A DNA stretch of 41,201 bases from Rhizobium tibeticum (GCF_900110205.1 NZ_FOCV01000041.1:1-41201), one strand, 5' to 3'. Positions 24,617-32,852 are shown, numbered from the stretch's first letter. Numbers and translations: made by a program. Notes: generated by a model from the letters alone, not told the origin.

Positions 24617-25016
24617 TAGCTTGTCTCCCTTTGTTCGCGTGCCGATAATGACGGCGTTGAAGGCATCGCAACCGATGACGCTGTCCAGCTAAGCCTTAAA
24701 GTGAACAATGCAAGCGGTGTTCGCTCATTTATGGGCGTTCAACGATCTGGTGAAAGGGAAAATATAGTGAACAAGGAGAATGGAAGACGCCAGGCGGCTT
24801 GGTCTCAAGAGTATAGGCCGTCTGCCCTGCCCAGTCGACATTTAAGTGTCGCTGTCGTTGGCGCAGGATGTAAGACCTTCCATTCTTCGGGGGCTGTCCC
24901 TTTGTTCCAGTTACCAATTTCAGGCGTCGAAACGCCTGAAATTACTGTAGTTTTAATCCGTTATGCGGTTGGCCAGTTTTGACTTCCATATTGGCCGGAA
25001 ATTGGCGGGTTTTCGC
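24617..25016. other. Intergenic stretch with palindrome and short repeats
   Basis: No gene is supported. It contains a strong hairpin at 24916-24943 and a TTGGCCAGTT repeat at about 24971 and 25019. GC content drops compared with the flanks. It ends at the truncated 3' side of a LysR remnant, so it may be an insertion or deletion edge. Confidence 0.5.
24916..24943. repeat. 11-bp perfect inverted repeat, 6-base loop
   Basis: AATTTCAGGCG (24916-24926) and CGCCTGAAATT (24933-24943) are exact complements around TCGAAA. No T tract of terminator length follows directly, though TAGTTTT lies eight bases beyond. It may be a terminator-like structure, an operator, or a site for a recombinase or partition protein. 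Confidence 0.6.
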
Positions 25017-25268
25017 CTATTTGGCCAGTTCTAGGTTCGATTTCTCATCCCGCATCGCGCTCAGTGCCGCGAGCTCCGCTTGGATCTCATCGAAACGCGG
25101 CCCCGCGGTCTGCAGCAGCCGCTCGCCGGCTGCGGTGGGTGAAACCCGACGCGTCGTTTTTGTCAGCAGTCTCATGCCCAGACGCTCCTCGAGCCCTCGG
25201 ATCGTTTGGCTGAGGGCCGACTGCGACACGCCGAGCTTGGCGGCGGCCTTCGTGAAGCTTTCCTCGCG
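25017..25268 (-). pseudogene. LysR regulator remnant (helix-turn-helix only)
   Basis: The readable part is EESFTKAAAKLGVSQSALSQT, then IRGLEERLGMRLLTKTTRR and TAAGERLLQTAGPRFDEI. This is a LysR winged helix-turn-helix and the start of its linker, close to the intact LysR at 7.8 kb. The first about 15 residues are missing, and upstream sequence merges with the start of the divergent aldo/keto reductase gene. The effector domain is absent; the frame ends ALSAMRDEKSNLELAK at 25017. It is truncated at both ends. Any protein made from the long open frame on this strand would be non-functional as a regulator. Confidence 0.85.
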
Positions 25269-25285
25269 GGGCAGACCGTGAGAAG

Positions 25286-26421
25286 ATGACATTGGACCGT
25301 CGCAGCTTCCTGGGAGCGGCGGGATCGCTCGCAGCCACCCCGCTTCTGGAAGCAAACCTATCTCCTGCCTTGGCGCAGTCGACATCGGCCGCCGGCTCAT
25401 CTGCCGGGTGCTTGGGCGACGAAAGGTCGGATCGCTCGAGGTCTCCAGCGTCGGCCTCGGCGTGCAGAACATGAGCCGCACCTACCAGACGACCATCCCC
25501 AACCGTCCGGAGATGATCGGCATCATCAGGGCAGCACACGAGCGTGGCGTCACTTTCTACGACGCCGCGGAAGCCTACGGACCGCATGAGGTCGAGCGGA
25601 TCCTCGGCGAAGGCGTGCAGCCGTTCCGGAACCAGATCGTCATCGCCTCCAAGTTTGGCTGGAACATCGACCTGGAGACCGGCAAGCGGCTGCCGGGGCT
25701 CAACAGTCGTCCAGAGCACGTGAAGCTCGCCGTCGAGGGCATGCTCAAGCGTTTGCGGACTGACCATATCGATCTTCTCTACCAGCATCGCGTCGACCCG
25801 CAGGTTCCGATCGAGAACGTCGCGGGCGCAGTCAAGGAACTCGTGGCGCAGGGCAAGGTTCTGCACTGGGGGCTGTCTGAGATGGGTCTCAACACCGTAC
25901 GGCGCGCACACGCCGAGCTGGCGCTTACTGCAGTCCAGAACGAGTATTCGATGCTGTGGCGAGGCCCCGAGGAGGCCGTCATTCCACTCTGCGAGGAACT
26001 CGGCATCGGTTTCGTTCCATGGAGCCCGCTGGGCGTCGGCTTCCTTGCTGGCGCCATCGACGAACGGACAAGATTCGCCGAAGGAGACATACGCGGCGTC
26101 GAGTCGCGGTTCTCGCCAGAAAATCTGCCGAAAAATCTGGCCCTGGTCGCTCTAGTGAAGACCTGGGCTGATCGCAAGAAAGCGACGCCCGCCCAGATCG
26201 CGTTGGCGTGGTTCATGGCCCAGAAGCCATGGATCGTACGGATCCCCGGCACCACGCAGATTGCGCACATGCTTGAGAACATTGGTGCGGCCTCCATCCA
26301 CTTCGAGCCCGAAGAGGTCGCGGAGCTGAACAAGGCCGTCGCGGCCATTCAGGTAAACGGCGCGCGACTACCTGACCAGGTCCTGGTCGTCTCTGGCGTG
26401 GAAGCGCCGCCGCGAACCTGA
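25286..26421 (+). pseudogene. Tat-leader aldo/keto reductase, frameshifted after the leader
   Basis: The start at 25286 (MTLDRRSFLGAAGSLAATPLLE) is a twin-arginine leader. Near 25405 the frame must shift by one base to enter the catalytic barrel, which reads GSLEVSSVGLGVQNMSRTYQ. Catalytic residues are intact: Asp and Tyr in TFYDAAEAYGPHE, Lys in IVIASKFGWN, His in LLYQHRVDPQVPIE. The end is HFEPEEVAELNKAV plus a short tail. A GTG at 25408 could start a leaderless 337-aa cytoplasmic enzyme, so a working protein is still conceivable. It is divergent from a LysR remnant, which would be the ancestral regulator. Confidence 0.75.
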
Positions 26422-26481
26422 CCGGATTGAGGCATCTTCTATGTACGGCCAAGAGATCAGGACGACACGAAAGGAACGACG

Positions 26482-26753
26482 ATGACGACCGGGATAATCA
26501 GGGGCTGCTCGACGGGACTGGGAAGAAGCCTTGCTGAAGCCGCCCTCGACGTCACGGACAAGGGCAGGTGGCTCGGGTTGTTGCTCAGGTGCAGGACCAC
26601 TTCGGCTCCGTCGACGTTCTCGTAAAGAACGCGGGCTACGGCTACCGGGCTGCGGTCGAGGAGGGTGACGACAAGGAGGTCGAGGATCTGTTTGCCACCA
26701 ACTTCTTCGGAACCGTCTCGATGATCATCGACCTTAATGCCGACGCCGGCTGA
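26482..26753 (+). pseudogene. Short-chain dehydrogenase remnant
   Basis: The start reads MTTGIIRGCSTGLGRSLAEAALD, the GxxxGxG cofactor loop of a classical SDR (CSTGLGR). The next about 40 codons, normally strand 2 to helix 3, are missing: the sequence jumps to VTDKG. One base is lost near 26566, and the frame at 26568 continues VARVVAQVQDHFGSVDVLVKNAGYGY (NAG motif with N-to-K change just before it) and DLFATNFFGTVSMI. It then ends in unrelated residues at 26753 before the catalytic Tyr-Lys. AAAGGAACGACG precedes the ATG. It is downstream of the aldo/keto reductase, like the SDR in the intact cluster. Confidence 0.8.
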
Positions 26754-27033
26754 CCGGTGTGTCAGTTACACCTAGCAGTCCTTCACCAGAGCGAAGGCAT
26801 TCCTGCACACACATCTCTCGAACTGAACGACCTAGTTGAATACGCCCAGCGCGAGGGCTCGCTCTTCCGCCTACAAGGCCATGCAACGCGACGCGGCCGA
26901 GGCTATCGGCGTCTGCCTCTCTGCTTGCACAATGCGCGATCCCCGAAATCAAGCGGATGCGGTAGCGGTTCATAGAACTGCGTACCAGTTCATTCGAAGC
27001 GAAGAGGAGGGCAGCTTGGTGGAGCCCGTGAGC
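26754..27033. other. Stretch without a supported gene
   Basis: A plus-strand frame is open across it and beyond, but the first part lacks a ribosome site and recognisable sequence. It likely holds decayed 3' SDR sequence. Confidence 0.35.
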
Positions 27034-27204
27034 TCACCTCATCGTTGGCGGAAACTCTTTTGGGCCTGGGGTCGGGTTTGGAACTTCTTCCGGCGGCAAG
27101 TCAGGATCGGGCTCTTCGATCGGCGGCTGCGGAACATCGGGCGGCAGATCGGGAAGGGGACCAGGCTTAGGGCTTGGAGTCGGCTCGGTTGGAATGGTCG
27201 TCAT
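27034..27204 (-). CDS. Proline-rich peptide, 56 aa
   Basis: MTTIPTEPTPSPKPGPLPDLPPDV continues with PQPPIEEPDPDLPPEEVPNPTPG. About two fifths of residues are proline and most of the rest Glu, Asp, Thr and Pro partners. It should be an extended, disordered, acidic peptide without a signal sequence. The ATG at 27204 has AAGGAG correctly spaced, and an EcfG-type promoter lies 24 bases upstream. Similar short proline-rich proteins occur in rhizobia as stress-induced orphans; no function is known to me. The gene lies antisense inside a longer plus-strand frame that is judged not to be coding here. Confidence 0.75.
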   Translation of the reverse strand: MTTIPTEPTPSPKPGPLPDLPPDVPQPPIEEPDPDLPPEEVPNPTPGPKEFPPTMR

Positions 27205-27227
27205 TGCGAACTCCTTTCTAGAGACCC

Positions 27228-27252
27228 AATTCTCTCGCAGGTCGTTTGTTCC
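27228..27252 (-). promoter_or_regulatory. Candidate EcfG/RpoE2 promoter of the proline-rich gene
   Basis: On the minus strand GGAAC (27248-27252) is followed after 18 bases by TT (27228-27229), fitting GGAAC-N18/19-TT. The G normally preceding TT is replaced, so the -10 is weaker than at 4354 or 6918. The distance to the start codon (24 bases) matches the others. Confidence 0.5.
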
Positions 27253-27381
27253 GGAGGAGCGCGGCATGAGGCTCTTCAACTGTCATGGGGGGCCGTCTTC
27301 GCTCAAGTAAGCACAGTCGCCGAGGCGAAGAAGGGCCTGATTCCTATCACGGTCCGTTCGTTCATACCGCCGCAGGTGGCG

Positions 27382-27758
<377 letters not shown>

Positions 27759-27860
27759 AAACGAGTTCCCGCGACGGCGCGAGATCCGCTGGACCGGCGC
27801 AACGGCCAGTTACGGGCCTGATTTCAAGGAGCCGTACGAGGCGAGGGAGTTGCTTTGATG

Positions 27861-28163
27861 TCAATGTGCCTTGGGCTGATCCACGGGCTTCAGCATGCCG
27901 GCGAGCAGGTCGCCGAGCAGCGTGTGCAGGCTCTGCGCGGTTCCGATGTCCATCCGGTACCGACCAGCAATCGCAACAAGCGGGAAGTTGTTTGCGTCAA
28001 CGATAGCCGATCCCAGGCTGACGTAGACTACGCCATTGTGATGCCTCAGCTCCGTGATGATGTCGACATATTCGACCGGCGCTCCGCCGTCTCGAATCTC
28101 CCAGTACTCGGATCCGACCGCAATCTTCCTTCCGCTGCGAACAACTACTTCGTTCTCACTCAT
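27861..28163 (-). CDS. Hypothetical protein, 100 aa
   Basis: MSENEVVVRSGRKIAVGSEYWEIRDGG is followed by VEYVDIITELRHHNGVVYVSLGSAIVD and a C-terminal helix with SLHTLLGDLLAGM. It looks like a compact, strand-rich protein with a final helix. The ATG at 28163 has GGAGA seven bases upstream. The frame stays open to 28478, but upstream sequence belongs to the opposite-strand pseudogene. Not recognised. The two genes are divergent. Confidence 0.75.
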   Translation of the reverse strand: MSENEVVVRSGRKIAVGSEYWEIRDGGAPVEYVDIITELRHHNGVVYVSLGSAIVDANNFPLVAIAGRYRMDIGTAQSLHTLLGDLLAGMLKPVDQPKAH

Positions 28164-28319
28164 CGCTATTCTCCGAGCTTTCTCGCGGGAACCTCCATTC
28201 GCCTTACTGCCAAGTTCCTCCATGCAGTTTGAAACATCGCACTCCCCATTTTGATACAAAAAACGAAAGAGCCGCCATTTTCGTTCCGTCTGTATGACCA
28301 CGCAGGGGAGGCTTCTGTG

Positions 28320-28662
28320 ATGCAGCAGCTTGGCCTTTTCGACACGCTTCGCCGCCCAGCTGTCCGCGTTCCCGCCGTTGTGGATGAGCCGGTCCTGCAG
28401 ACCGAAACGAACTTCATTTTCAAGCTCAAGCATCCCCGAGACGTCTGGGACCGCGCGCGGATCGAGATCCACCAGCATACCGACTGGCTCTGGATGCGGT
28501 CGACGAGTTGGATGACAGCGCCGGCGCCAGCTATAGGGTCGGCGCGAAGTAGGGGCGGTTCGCTCAGACCCGCGAGGACGCCCATTTCTACGCAGTGCAC
28601 GAAATCGAACAGCGTCTAGACGGCAAAGATGGCCCCGACGCTGCAGTCACCCGAAGCCCATC
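28320..28662 (+). pseudogene. Small hypothetical protein gene with frameshift and internal stop
   Basis: The start MQQLGLFDTLRRPAVRVPAVVDEPV has GGGGAGG upstream. It continues NFIFKLKHPRDVWDRARIEIHQHTDWLWM, clearly coding-like. After the TSW codons near 28509 one base is missing. The next frame reads DSAGASYRVGAK, meets a TAG at 28550-28552, and goes on GRFAQTREDAHFYAVHEIEQ and LDGKDGPDAAVT. The restored length would be about 110-115 residues. Two independent lesions make this a pseudogene rather than a single sequencing slip. The family is not named. Confidence 0.65.
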
Positions 28663-28863
28663 ATGGTCGGCGGCGACAAACCGAAGGTATTCCCGACCGA
28701 GATCGAGGCCCTTAGGGCTGTCACAACTCGTCTCCTCGCATACTTCAACGGGCATCTCGTTCGCGACGGTGAGACGGTCCACGCGAAGTCTCAAGCCAAC
28801 GCACTATTTCCGTCCGTGCGACCGATCGTTCGAGCAAGGTCATTCAGGTGGAAGGGTTGGAGC
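28663..28863 (+). other. Coding-like extension in frame with the phosphatase
   Basis: The frame from an ATG at 28663 reads KPKVFPTEIEALRAVTTRLLAYFNGHLV, then FPSVRPIVRARSFRWKGWS, and enters the phosphatase without a stop. The first 45 residues look like a separate small helical protein. It may be a small gene whose stop was lost, or a real N-terminal domain of the phosphatase. No strong ribosome site was seen. Confidence 0.4.
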
Positions 28864-29508
28864 ATGAGCTTCACGTTTGCCGTCGGTGACATACACGGAT
28901 GCCTCAGGCAACTGGAGGCAATGCTTCGCTGGATCGAACCCTATGGGCGCGGGACTGTCATTTTCCTCGGAGACTATGTCGACCGGGGACCTAATAGCCG
29001 GGGCGTTGTGGAGAGGCTGATTGCCGGCCCGAAGTCGCTGGAGTGGAAATGGATCGCGCTTAAGGGCAATCACGAAGACATGATGGTCGGCGCGATGGAG
29101 GGCCGCTACGAAGAGTCCTGGTGGCTTGCAAACGGTGGCATCGAGACGGTTGAGTCCTACGGCGGGCTCATTCCGCAGGCTCATTTAGACTGGGCGGATA
29201 CCCTGCCGCTCATCCACTCTGATCAGTACCGCATGTTCGTACATGCCGGGGTTAAAGACGGCGTCCATCTGGAGGATCAGACACCCCACGATTTGATGTG
29301 GACGCGGTTCACTCCCTCCGACTCCAACGAATTCTGGGGCAAGCACCTCGTTCATGGCCATACCCCCTCCGCCCACAATCCCCGAACGATCGGCAATAGA
29401 ACCAACGTCGATAGCGCATGTGTCTTCGATGGAAGGCTCTCATGTGCGGTCTTCGACGATGATGTCCCTGGAGCTCCGGTTGAGTTCATTGAGGTGAAGA
29501 TGACTTGA
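28864..29508 (+). CDS. Metallophosphoesterase (PPP-type serine/threonine phosphatase), 214 aa
   Basis: The calcineurin-like metal-site motifs are all present: GDIHGC at residues 8-13, GDYVDRGPNS around 38-47, GNHEDMM around 73-79, and histidines in FVHAGV and HLVHGHTP. The order and spacing match small bacterial diadenosine-tetraphosphatase/serine-threonine phosphatases (PrpE/PphA-like). The start MSFTFAVGDIHG at 28864 is the usual N-terminus of the family; an open extension to 28663 exists. AAGGG lies eight bases upstream. It is a cytoplasmic enzyme; substrate (protein or nucleotide) is undetermined. Confidence 0.9.
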   Translation: MSFTFAVGDIHGCLRQLEAMLRWIEPYGRGTVIFLGDYVDRGPNSRGVVERLIAGPKSLEWKWIALKGNHEDMMVGAMEGRYEESWWLANGGIETVESYGGLIPQAHLDWADTLPLIHSDQYRMFVHAGVKDGVHLEDQTPHDLMWTRFTPSDSNEFWGKHLVHGHTPSAHNPRTIGNRTNVDSACVFDGRLSCAVFDDDVPGAPVEFIEVKMT

Positions 29509-29641
29509 ACCAATCTCGTCGTTTCCTGCGACATCTACAAGGTTGCCCTTCAGTGCGGCTGACGCTGGTCGACGTGCATCTGCGTGGGCCCCGAGGAGCC
29601 GCGAGCCCTTCGGAAGCTTCGCTTTCCCGAGCAAGACCAGA

Positions 29642-29666
29642 GGAACTTTTCAACGCCACAGAGCTT
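29642..29666 (+). promoter_or_regulatory. Candidate EcfG/RpoE2 promoter
   Basis: GGAAC at 29642-29646 is followed after 18 bases by TT (29665-29666). The site ends 26 bases before the ATG of the 29693 gene. The -10 part reads GCTTTG rather than CGTT, so it is a moderate match. Confidence 0.5.
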
Positions 29667-29692
29667 TGACCTCCAGAAAAGGAGATCAAACT

Positions 29693-30073
29693 ATGGGTAT
29701 GAACTCACCAAAAGACGGCGCACCTGGCACAACTGATCAGTCGCCGCGCTGGGAAGGCCCCAAGGAGAACCGGCCACGCGGTTACCTTCCCGCAAAGGAT
29801 GAGCCGGATGTCGATCGGGACGCTGTGGGCGAAAACAACCAAGACCCGGAACTACGCCGGCCGTCTGACGCCCTCAAGACTAAAGAGGACGCGAAGGGCC
29901 AGTTTGCGAAATCGGGCGCCGACGCGGAAAGCAGTGGAGTCGCAAGCGCGAAGCCTACTGTGATCACCGGGTCCGAAGATGTAACCGGAAACCGCACTCC
30001 GCCTGGAACTGAGGGGCCAGAAAAGGATTGGGATGTCAATTTTGACGAAACCGAACCGGACCGTTCTCGCTAG
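29693..30073 (+). CDS. Hydrophilic, probably disordered stress-type protein, 126 aa
   Basis: MGMNSPKDGAPGTTDQSPRWEGPKENRP is followed by GYLPAKDEPDVDRDAVGENNQD and a polar tail ending WDVNFDETEPDRSR. It has almost no hydrophobic residues, many Gly, Pro, Asp, Glu and Lys, and no cysteine, so it is likely disordered and hydrophilin-like. GGAG lies eight bases before the ATG, and an EcfG-type promoter stands upstream. A terminator hairpin follows the stop. Function unknown; desiccation or osmotic protection is a guess from composition. Confidence 0.78.
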   Translation: MGMNSPKDGAPGTTDQSPRWEGPKENRPRGYLPAKDEPDVDRDAVGENNQDPELRRPSDALKTKEDAKGQFAKSGADAESSGVASAKPTVITGSEDVTGNRTPPGTEGPEKDWDVNFDETEPDRSR

Positions 30074-30097
30074 GCTCTCAATCTAACAACTCGCTAA

Positions 30098-30126
30098 CGC
30101 CACCTTCACCGGTCGGCGGGTTTTTT
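30098..30126 (+). terminator. Intrinsic terminator
   Basis: CGCCACC (30098-30104) pairs with GGTCGGCG (30111-30118) with one bulged base, followed by six T residues (30121-30126). It lies 25 bases after the 29693-30073 gene and ends it; the leftward gene at 30130-30354 converges on it. Confidence 0.75.
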
Positions 30127-30129
30127 GCC

Positions 30130-30354
30130 TTAGGCTCGCCCTGGTGGGGCGACAGAAGGATTGGTCGTCAGCAGGCGTACGACCTCCGCAGCCAACTCTG
30201 TCACATCGTAGACGATTGCAGCTCCATGGTTACCAGTTGCAGTCGTCACTATCTGCGTACGGTCAGGAAGCGCAACCAGCGATACGACCTGGTTCGGGTT
30301 TACGAAAACAGGCATCGCAGCCTGTCCAATCAGGGTCAATTGCACGAGCCTCAT
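30130..30354 (-). CDS. Small hypothetical protein, 74 aa
   Basis: MRLVQLTLIGQAAMPVFVNPNQVVSLV is followed by LPDRTQIVTTATGNHGAAIVYDVTELAAEVVRLL. It looks like a small beta-sandwich or barrel with a final helix. GGAGGAATGA precedes the ATG at 30354. The pattern VFVNPxQVVSVxxLPDRTQIVTT recurs in small rhizobial proteins. Unknown function; convergent with the 29693 gene. Confidence 0.78.
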   Translation of the reverse strand: MRLVQLTLIGQAAMPVFVNPNQVVSLVALPDRTQIVTTATGNHGAAIVYDVTELAAEVVRLLTTNPSVAPPGRA

Positions 30355-30564
30355 TTCATTCCTCCGGCACGAACGGCGGTCTTCGCGCTTTAAAACGCAG
30401 GAGATTGAGTAGAGTTCACGTGGCTCTCCAAATGATGAACCGGGTTACACGGGGCGAGCGGGGGTGGCCGAACTATCCAAAAGGATAGTGTGAATATTCG
30501 CACGCACGATTCACTTTCTGGTGCGGCAGTGCTTTTCTATAAGTGCCTGAAGAAGGAGTTTCCC

Positions 30565-30750
30565 ATGGAAACCCAGCCATACAGCGTTCAAAAGAACCTC
30601 AACATCTACTGGTCGGTGGTCGAAGAAACCACCGGGCGGGAAGCCGTGGTCAACGGATTTGTCATGGACATGCTCACTGCCGAAGAGGCCGAGGAATTGG
30701 CAGGCGCGTTGAACCGAGATGAAGAGCAAGCGTTTCTATTGGTCGCCTGA
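30565..30750 (+). CDS. Small hypothetical protein, 61 aa
   Basis: The ATG at 30565 (METQPYSVQKNLNIYWSVVEETTGREAVVNG) has AGGAG six bases upstream, which rules out the longer reading from 30490. The C-terminal half is an acidic helix (MLTAEEAEELAGALNRDEEQ). It looks like a small alpha/beta protein, intact and with good codon use. Not recognised. Confidence 0.72.
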   Translation: METQPYSVQKNLNIYWSVVEETTGREAVVNGFVMDMLTAEEAEELAGALNRDEEQAFLLVA

Positions 30751-30901
30751 GGCGACGAAACGGGGGCACCGCAATCGGCCCAGAAGCGTGGCAGCCTACC
30801 TGGGCTTTCCCCTGCCGTTTAACCGACCAGCATGACGTTCGTTCGCAGGTTTTCGTCATGTTCGGCTGCGATCCGCCGCCAGGTCTCGTTGAGGTTCTGA
30901 T

Positions 30902-31096
30902 ATGGCCGAGCAAGCACATCCAAACCGTTTCGCCCCTCGCGACCATTGCTGCTACATGCGCAAGGCAACGATAGACGGCCGGCTAGGCTGGGTGCTGATC
31001 GACAGTGACGGCTATATCGTGCTGTTCACGGAAAACCGCAGCGAAGTGTTCTTCGAGGCATTCATGCGCGAACTCACGCTCGTGTGGCGCCATTGA
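30902..31096 (+). CDS. Small hypothetical protein, 64 aa
   Basis: MAEQAHPNRFAPRDHCCYMRKATIDGR is followed by LGWVLIDSDGYIVLFTENRSEVFFEAFMREL. The middle is a strand-turn-strand (WVLIDSDGYIVLF) and the end a helix. There is a CC pair. The ribosome site is weak; an internal ATG (MRKATIDG) is possible. Its stop lies 18 bases before the first recognisable codon of the DUF3307-like remnant. Confidence 0.5.
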   Translation: MAEQAHPNRFAPRDHCCYMRKATIDGRLGWVLIDSDGYIVLFTENRSEVFFEAFMRELTLVWRH

Positions 31097-31113
31097 CCAT
31101 TTTTGAACGGAAC

Positions 31114-31398
31114 GGAGACCTCTCGGACGCGAAACAATCCGGCCCATTGCGCATTTATCACCTGATCGCTCACTCCGGCATACAGGGTGCAGGCGTGCCT
31201 GTGGTCACAGGAAACATGTGGTTCGGGTTAGCAGAATGGCTGGCTCATACGTTCATCGACGAGGCGAAGGTGCGCGGAAGGACAACTTTCGCCCAGGATT
31301 AGGCGCTGCACATCGGCTGCAAGATCGTCTGGCTCGCCTACCTCGTCCTGTCCGCAATGCTGCTGCATGGGCCGTCTATCTCGCCTTGGTGGCGGTGA
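31114..31398 (+). pseudogene. DUF3307-like gene copy A, 5'-truncated with nonsense codon
   Basis: This copy parallels the intact copy at 33432. It reads AKQSGPLRIYHLIAHSGIQGAGVPVVTG, then WLAHTFIDEAKVRGRTTFAQD, where a TAG (31300-31302) interrupts the family's AQDQALHI motif. It then continues ALHIGCKIVWLAYLVLSA to a stop at 31396-31398. The first about 27 residues, a hydrophobic helix with AHWLCDYPL in copy B, are missing or scrambled. Translation from an upstream ATG at 31084 would give 72 residues. Nearly all later differences from copy B are consistent with coding drift. An overlapping second frame is listed separately. Confidence 0.75.
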
Positions 31399-31439
31399 CG
31401 TTCGGTCTGGCATCGTTGCAAATAGGGTGGCTTAGATGA
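31218..31439 (+). other. Overlapping second-frame ORF in DUF3307-like copy A
   Basis: In the other frame a 73-codon ORF runs to a TGA at 31437-31439. Its last about 50 residues read RPGLGAAHRLQDRLARLPRPVRNAAAW plus a hydrophobic helix AVYLALVAVTFGLASL. The corresponding frame of copy B is also open and ends at the homologous TGA. The hydrophobic tail is conserved in kind. Coding status is unproven; it may be a small membrane protein or the product of a frameshift. Confidence 0.4.
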
Positions 31440-31810
31440 GACTGGGTGGCCGCCGCTCTGTCCGGCTGCCAGTCATACCAGCCACCGGGACAGGGGATTT
31501 GGAGGGCTCTGTAGAGCTCAAGGCGCAGCGAACGCGATGTTCATGACACCCTTCGCAAAACAGAACAGCGAAAACACCGCTTCGGGGAGCCGGCAGCATT
31601 CAGTCGGCTGCCTCTGGAGCAGCTAACTTCGGAGTTTAGCAAGTGGTTAGCATACGCTTGGTTTGTCCCAGTAAGCAAAGAAGCAGGCCAGAACTGACAA
31701 CCCAGCACCCGATGCGAACCGCGGACGTGGTGATCCATGCAGCCGAAGCGAAGTATTTCATCGTAATTCCAGTTCCGCGCTCTACTTCTACCTTTAGAAG
31801 GAGCACTAAC

Positions 31811-32059
31811 TTGGAAAATCTAAGAGAATTTGCTTCCAGCACAAATGGCGATCGGTGGTTTCTAGGCATCGACGACGTAACAAACAGAGAGGTGGTTGTT
31901 CACCGTGGCAACCCATCGTCGGGCGGTCATGAAACGACGACTCTCGTGACTTCATTTCTAAATCAGCGCCCGTTTGGCCCGGAACACAAGGCTTTGGATT
32001 CGTTGCTTGCGGATCGAAGGGCCATCGAGAGCGAAGAGACGCCCACCAATCCGGTCTAG
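31811..32059 (+). CDS. Hypothetical protein, 82 aa, TTG start
   Basis: From TTG at 31811 the protein reads ENLREFASSTNGDRWFLGIDDVTNREVVVHRGNP and then SGGHETTTLVTSFLNQRPFGPEHKALDSLL. AAGGAG (31798-31803) stands seven bases before this TTG, while ATGs further upstream (31643, 31712) lack ribosome sites. The NGDRWFLG(I/V)D and VHRGNPxSGGHET stretches have the look of a conserved rhizobial small protein of strand-turn-strand type. Function unknown. It is transcribed in the same direction as the DUF3307-like and BA14K genes. Confidence 0.62.
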   Translation: MENLREFASSTNGDRWFLGIDDVTNREVVVHRGNPSSGGHETTTLVTSFLNQRPFGPEHKALDSLLADRRAIESEETPTNPV

Positions 32060-32348
32060 CGCTACATAGAATACGCGCGGTGAGCCGCTGCTGCCCCGGC
32101 GATCGAGAACCACGGCTTCGGGCCGTGGACAGCGGTCAAGCCGGGAGGGTAGCCAGGCACCAATTCGAGGCCACGCCTCCCTCTTCGTAATATTGCAGTG
32201 CGCGAACGGCGCCGGTCCAGGCACTCAGCACGCTAGGAGAAATGCGCCGTGGAACTGCAGGACTTCGCGGGGAGCGTTCACATTGGCGTGACCCATAATT
32301 TAATGTGGCACAAAACACCTTTCCGGCCGTTTTGCGTGTTGAACGCAG
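32060..32348. other. Upstream region of the BA14K gene
   Basis: No gene is supported. GGAAC at about 32252 has CGTT 19 bases later, two too far for a good EcfG site. No other promoter could be fixed by eye. Confidence 0.4.
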
Positions 32349-32852
32349 ATGGTGAATATAATGAGAAAGATCGCAGTCTTGAGCCTGTCTCTGGTGGCTG
32401 CATTTTCGACAGTGATGCCAGCGCAGGCTTTCCCAACCCTCAACGGGCCGACGTTTCAAGCTTCGGACCTACAGCTGATCCAATATCGCAGGCACTTCCC
32501 CCGCGCATACGGCCGACACTACGGTGGCTCGTGGGGCGGCTATAGGAACTACGGCCGCAGCTACTACGGCGGCTATCGGCCCTATGGTGGCTACCGGTAC
32601 GGACGCTATGGCGGCTACGGCCGCGGCAACTACTATGGTGGTTACAACGATTTCGGCCTGCTGTTCGGCGGACTAGCGACGGGCGCGATTATTGGCGGCA
32701 TGCTCGCTCAGCCGAGATATTATGCTCCGCCCAGATATTATGGCTACTCGCACGTTGACTGGTGTTATTCTCGATATCGATCCTATCGGGCATATGACAA
32801 CACGTTTCAGCCTTACTACGGCCCTCGGCGTCAGTGCATTGGTCCTTACTAG
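32349..32852 (+). CDS. BA14K family exported protein, 167 aa
   Basis: A signal peptide (MRKIAVLSLSLVAAFSTVMPAQA) is cut after AQA. The middle (about residues 47-100) is a Gly-Tyr-Arg repeat region (GGYRPYGGYRYGRYGGYGRG). A hydrophobic glycine-rich helix follows (LLFGGLATGAIIGGMLAQ). The C-terminal HVDWCYSRYRSYRAYDNTFQPYYGPRRQC is the BA14K domain, first known as an immunoreactive Brucella protein with lectin-like activity. The start may be the ATG at 32349 or at 32361; neither has a strong ribosome site. It is exported to the periplasm or outer surface. The glycine/tyrosine repeat is more extensive than in many members. Confidence 0.9.
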   Translation: MVNIMRKIAVLSLSLVAAFSTVMPAQAFPTLNGPTFQASDLQLIQYRRHFPRAYGRHYGGSWGGYRNYGRSYYGGYRPYGGYRYGRYGGYGRGNYYGGYNDFGLLFGGLATGAIIGGMLAQPRYYAPPRYYGYSHVDWCYSRYRSYRAYDNTFQPYYGPRRQCIGPY

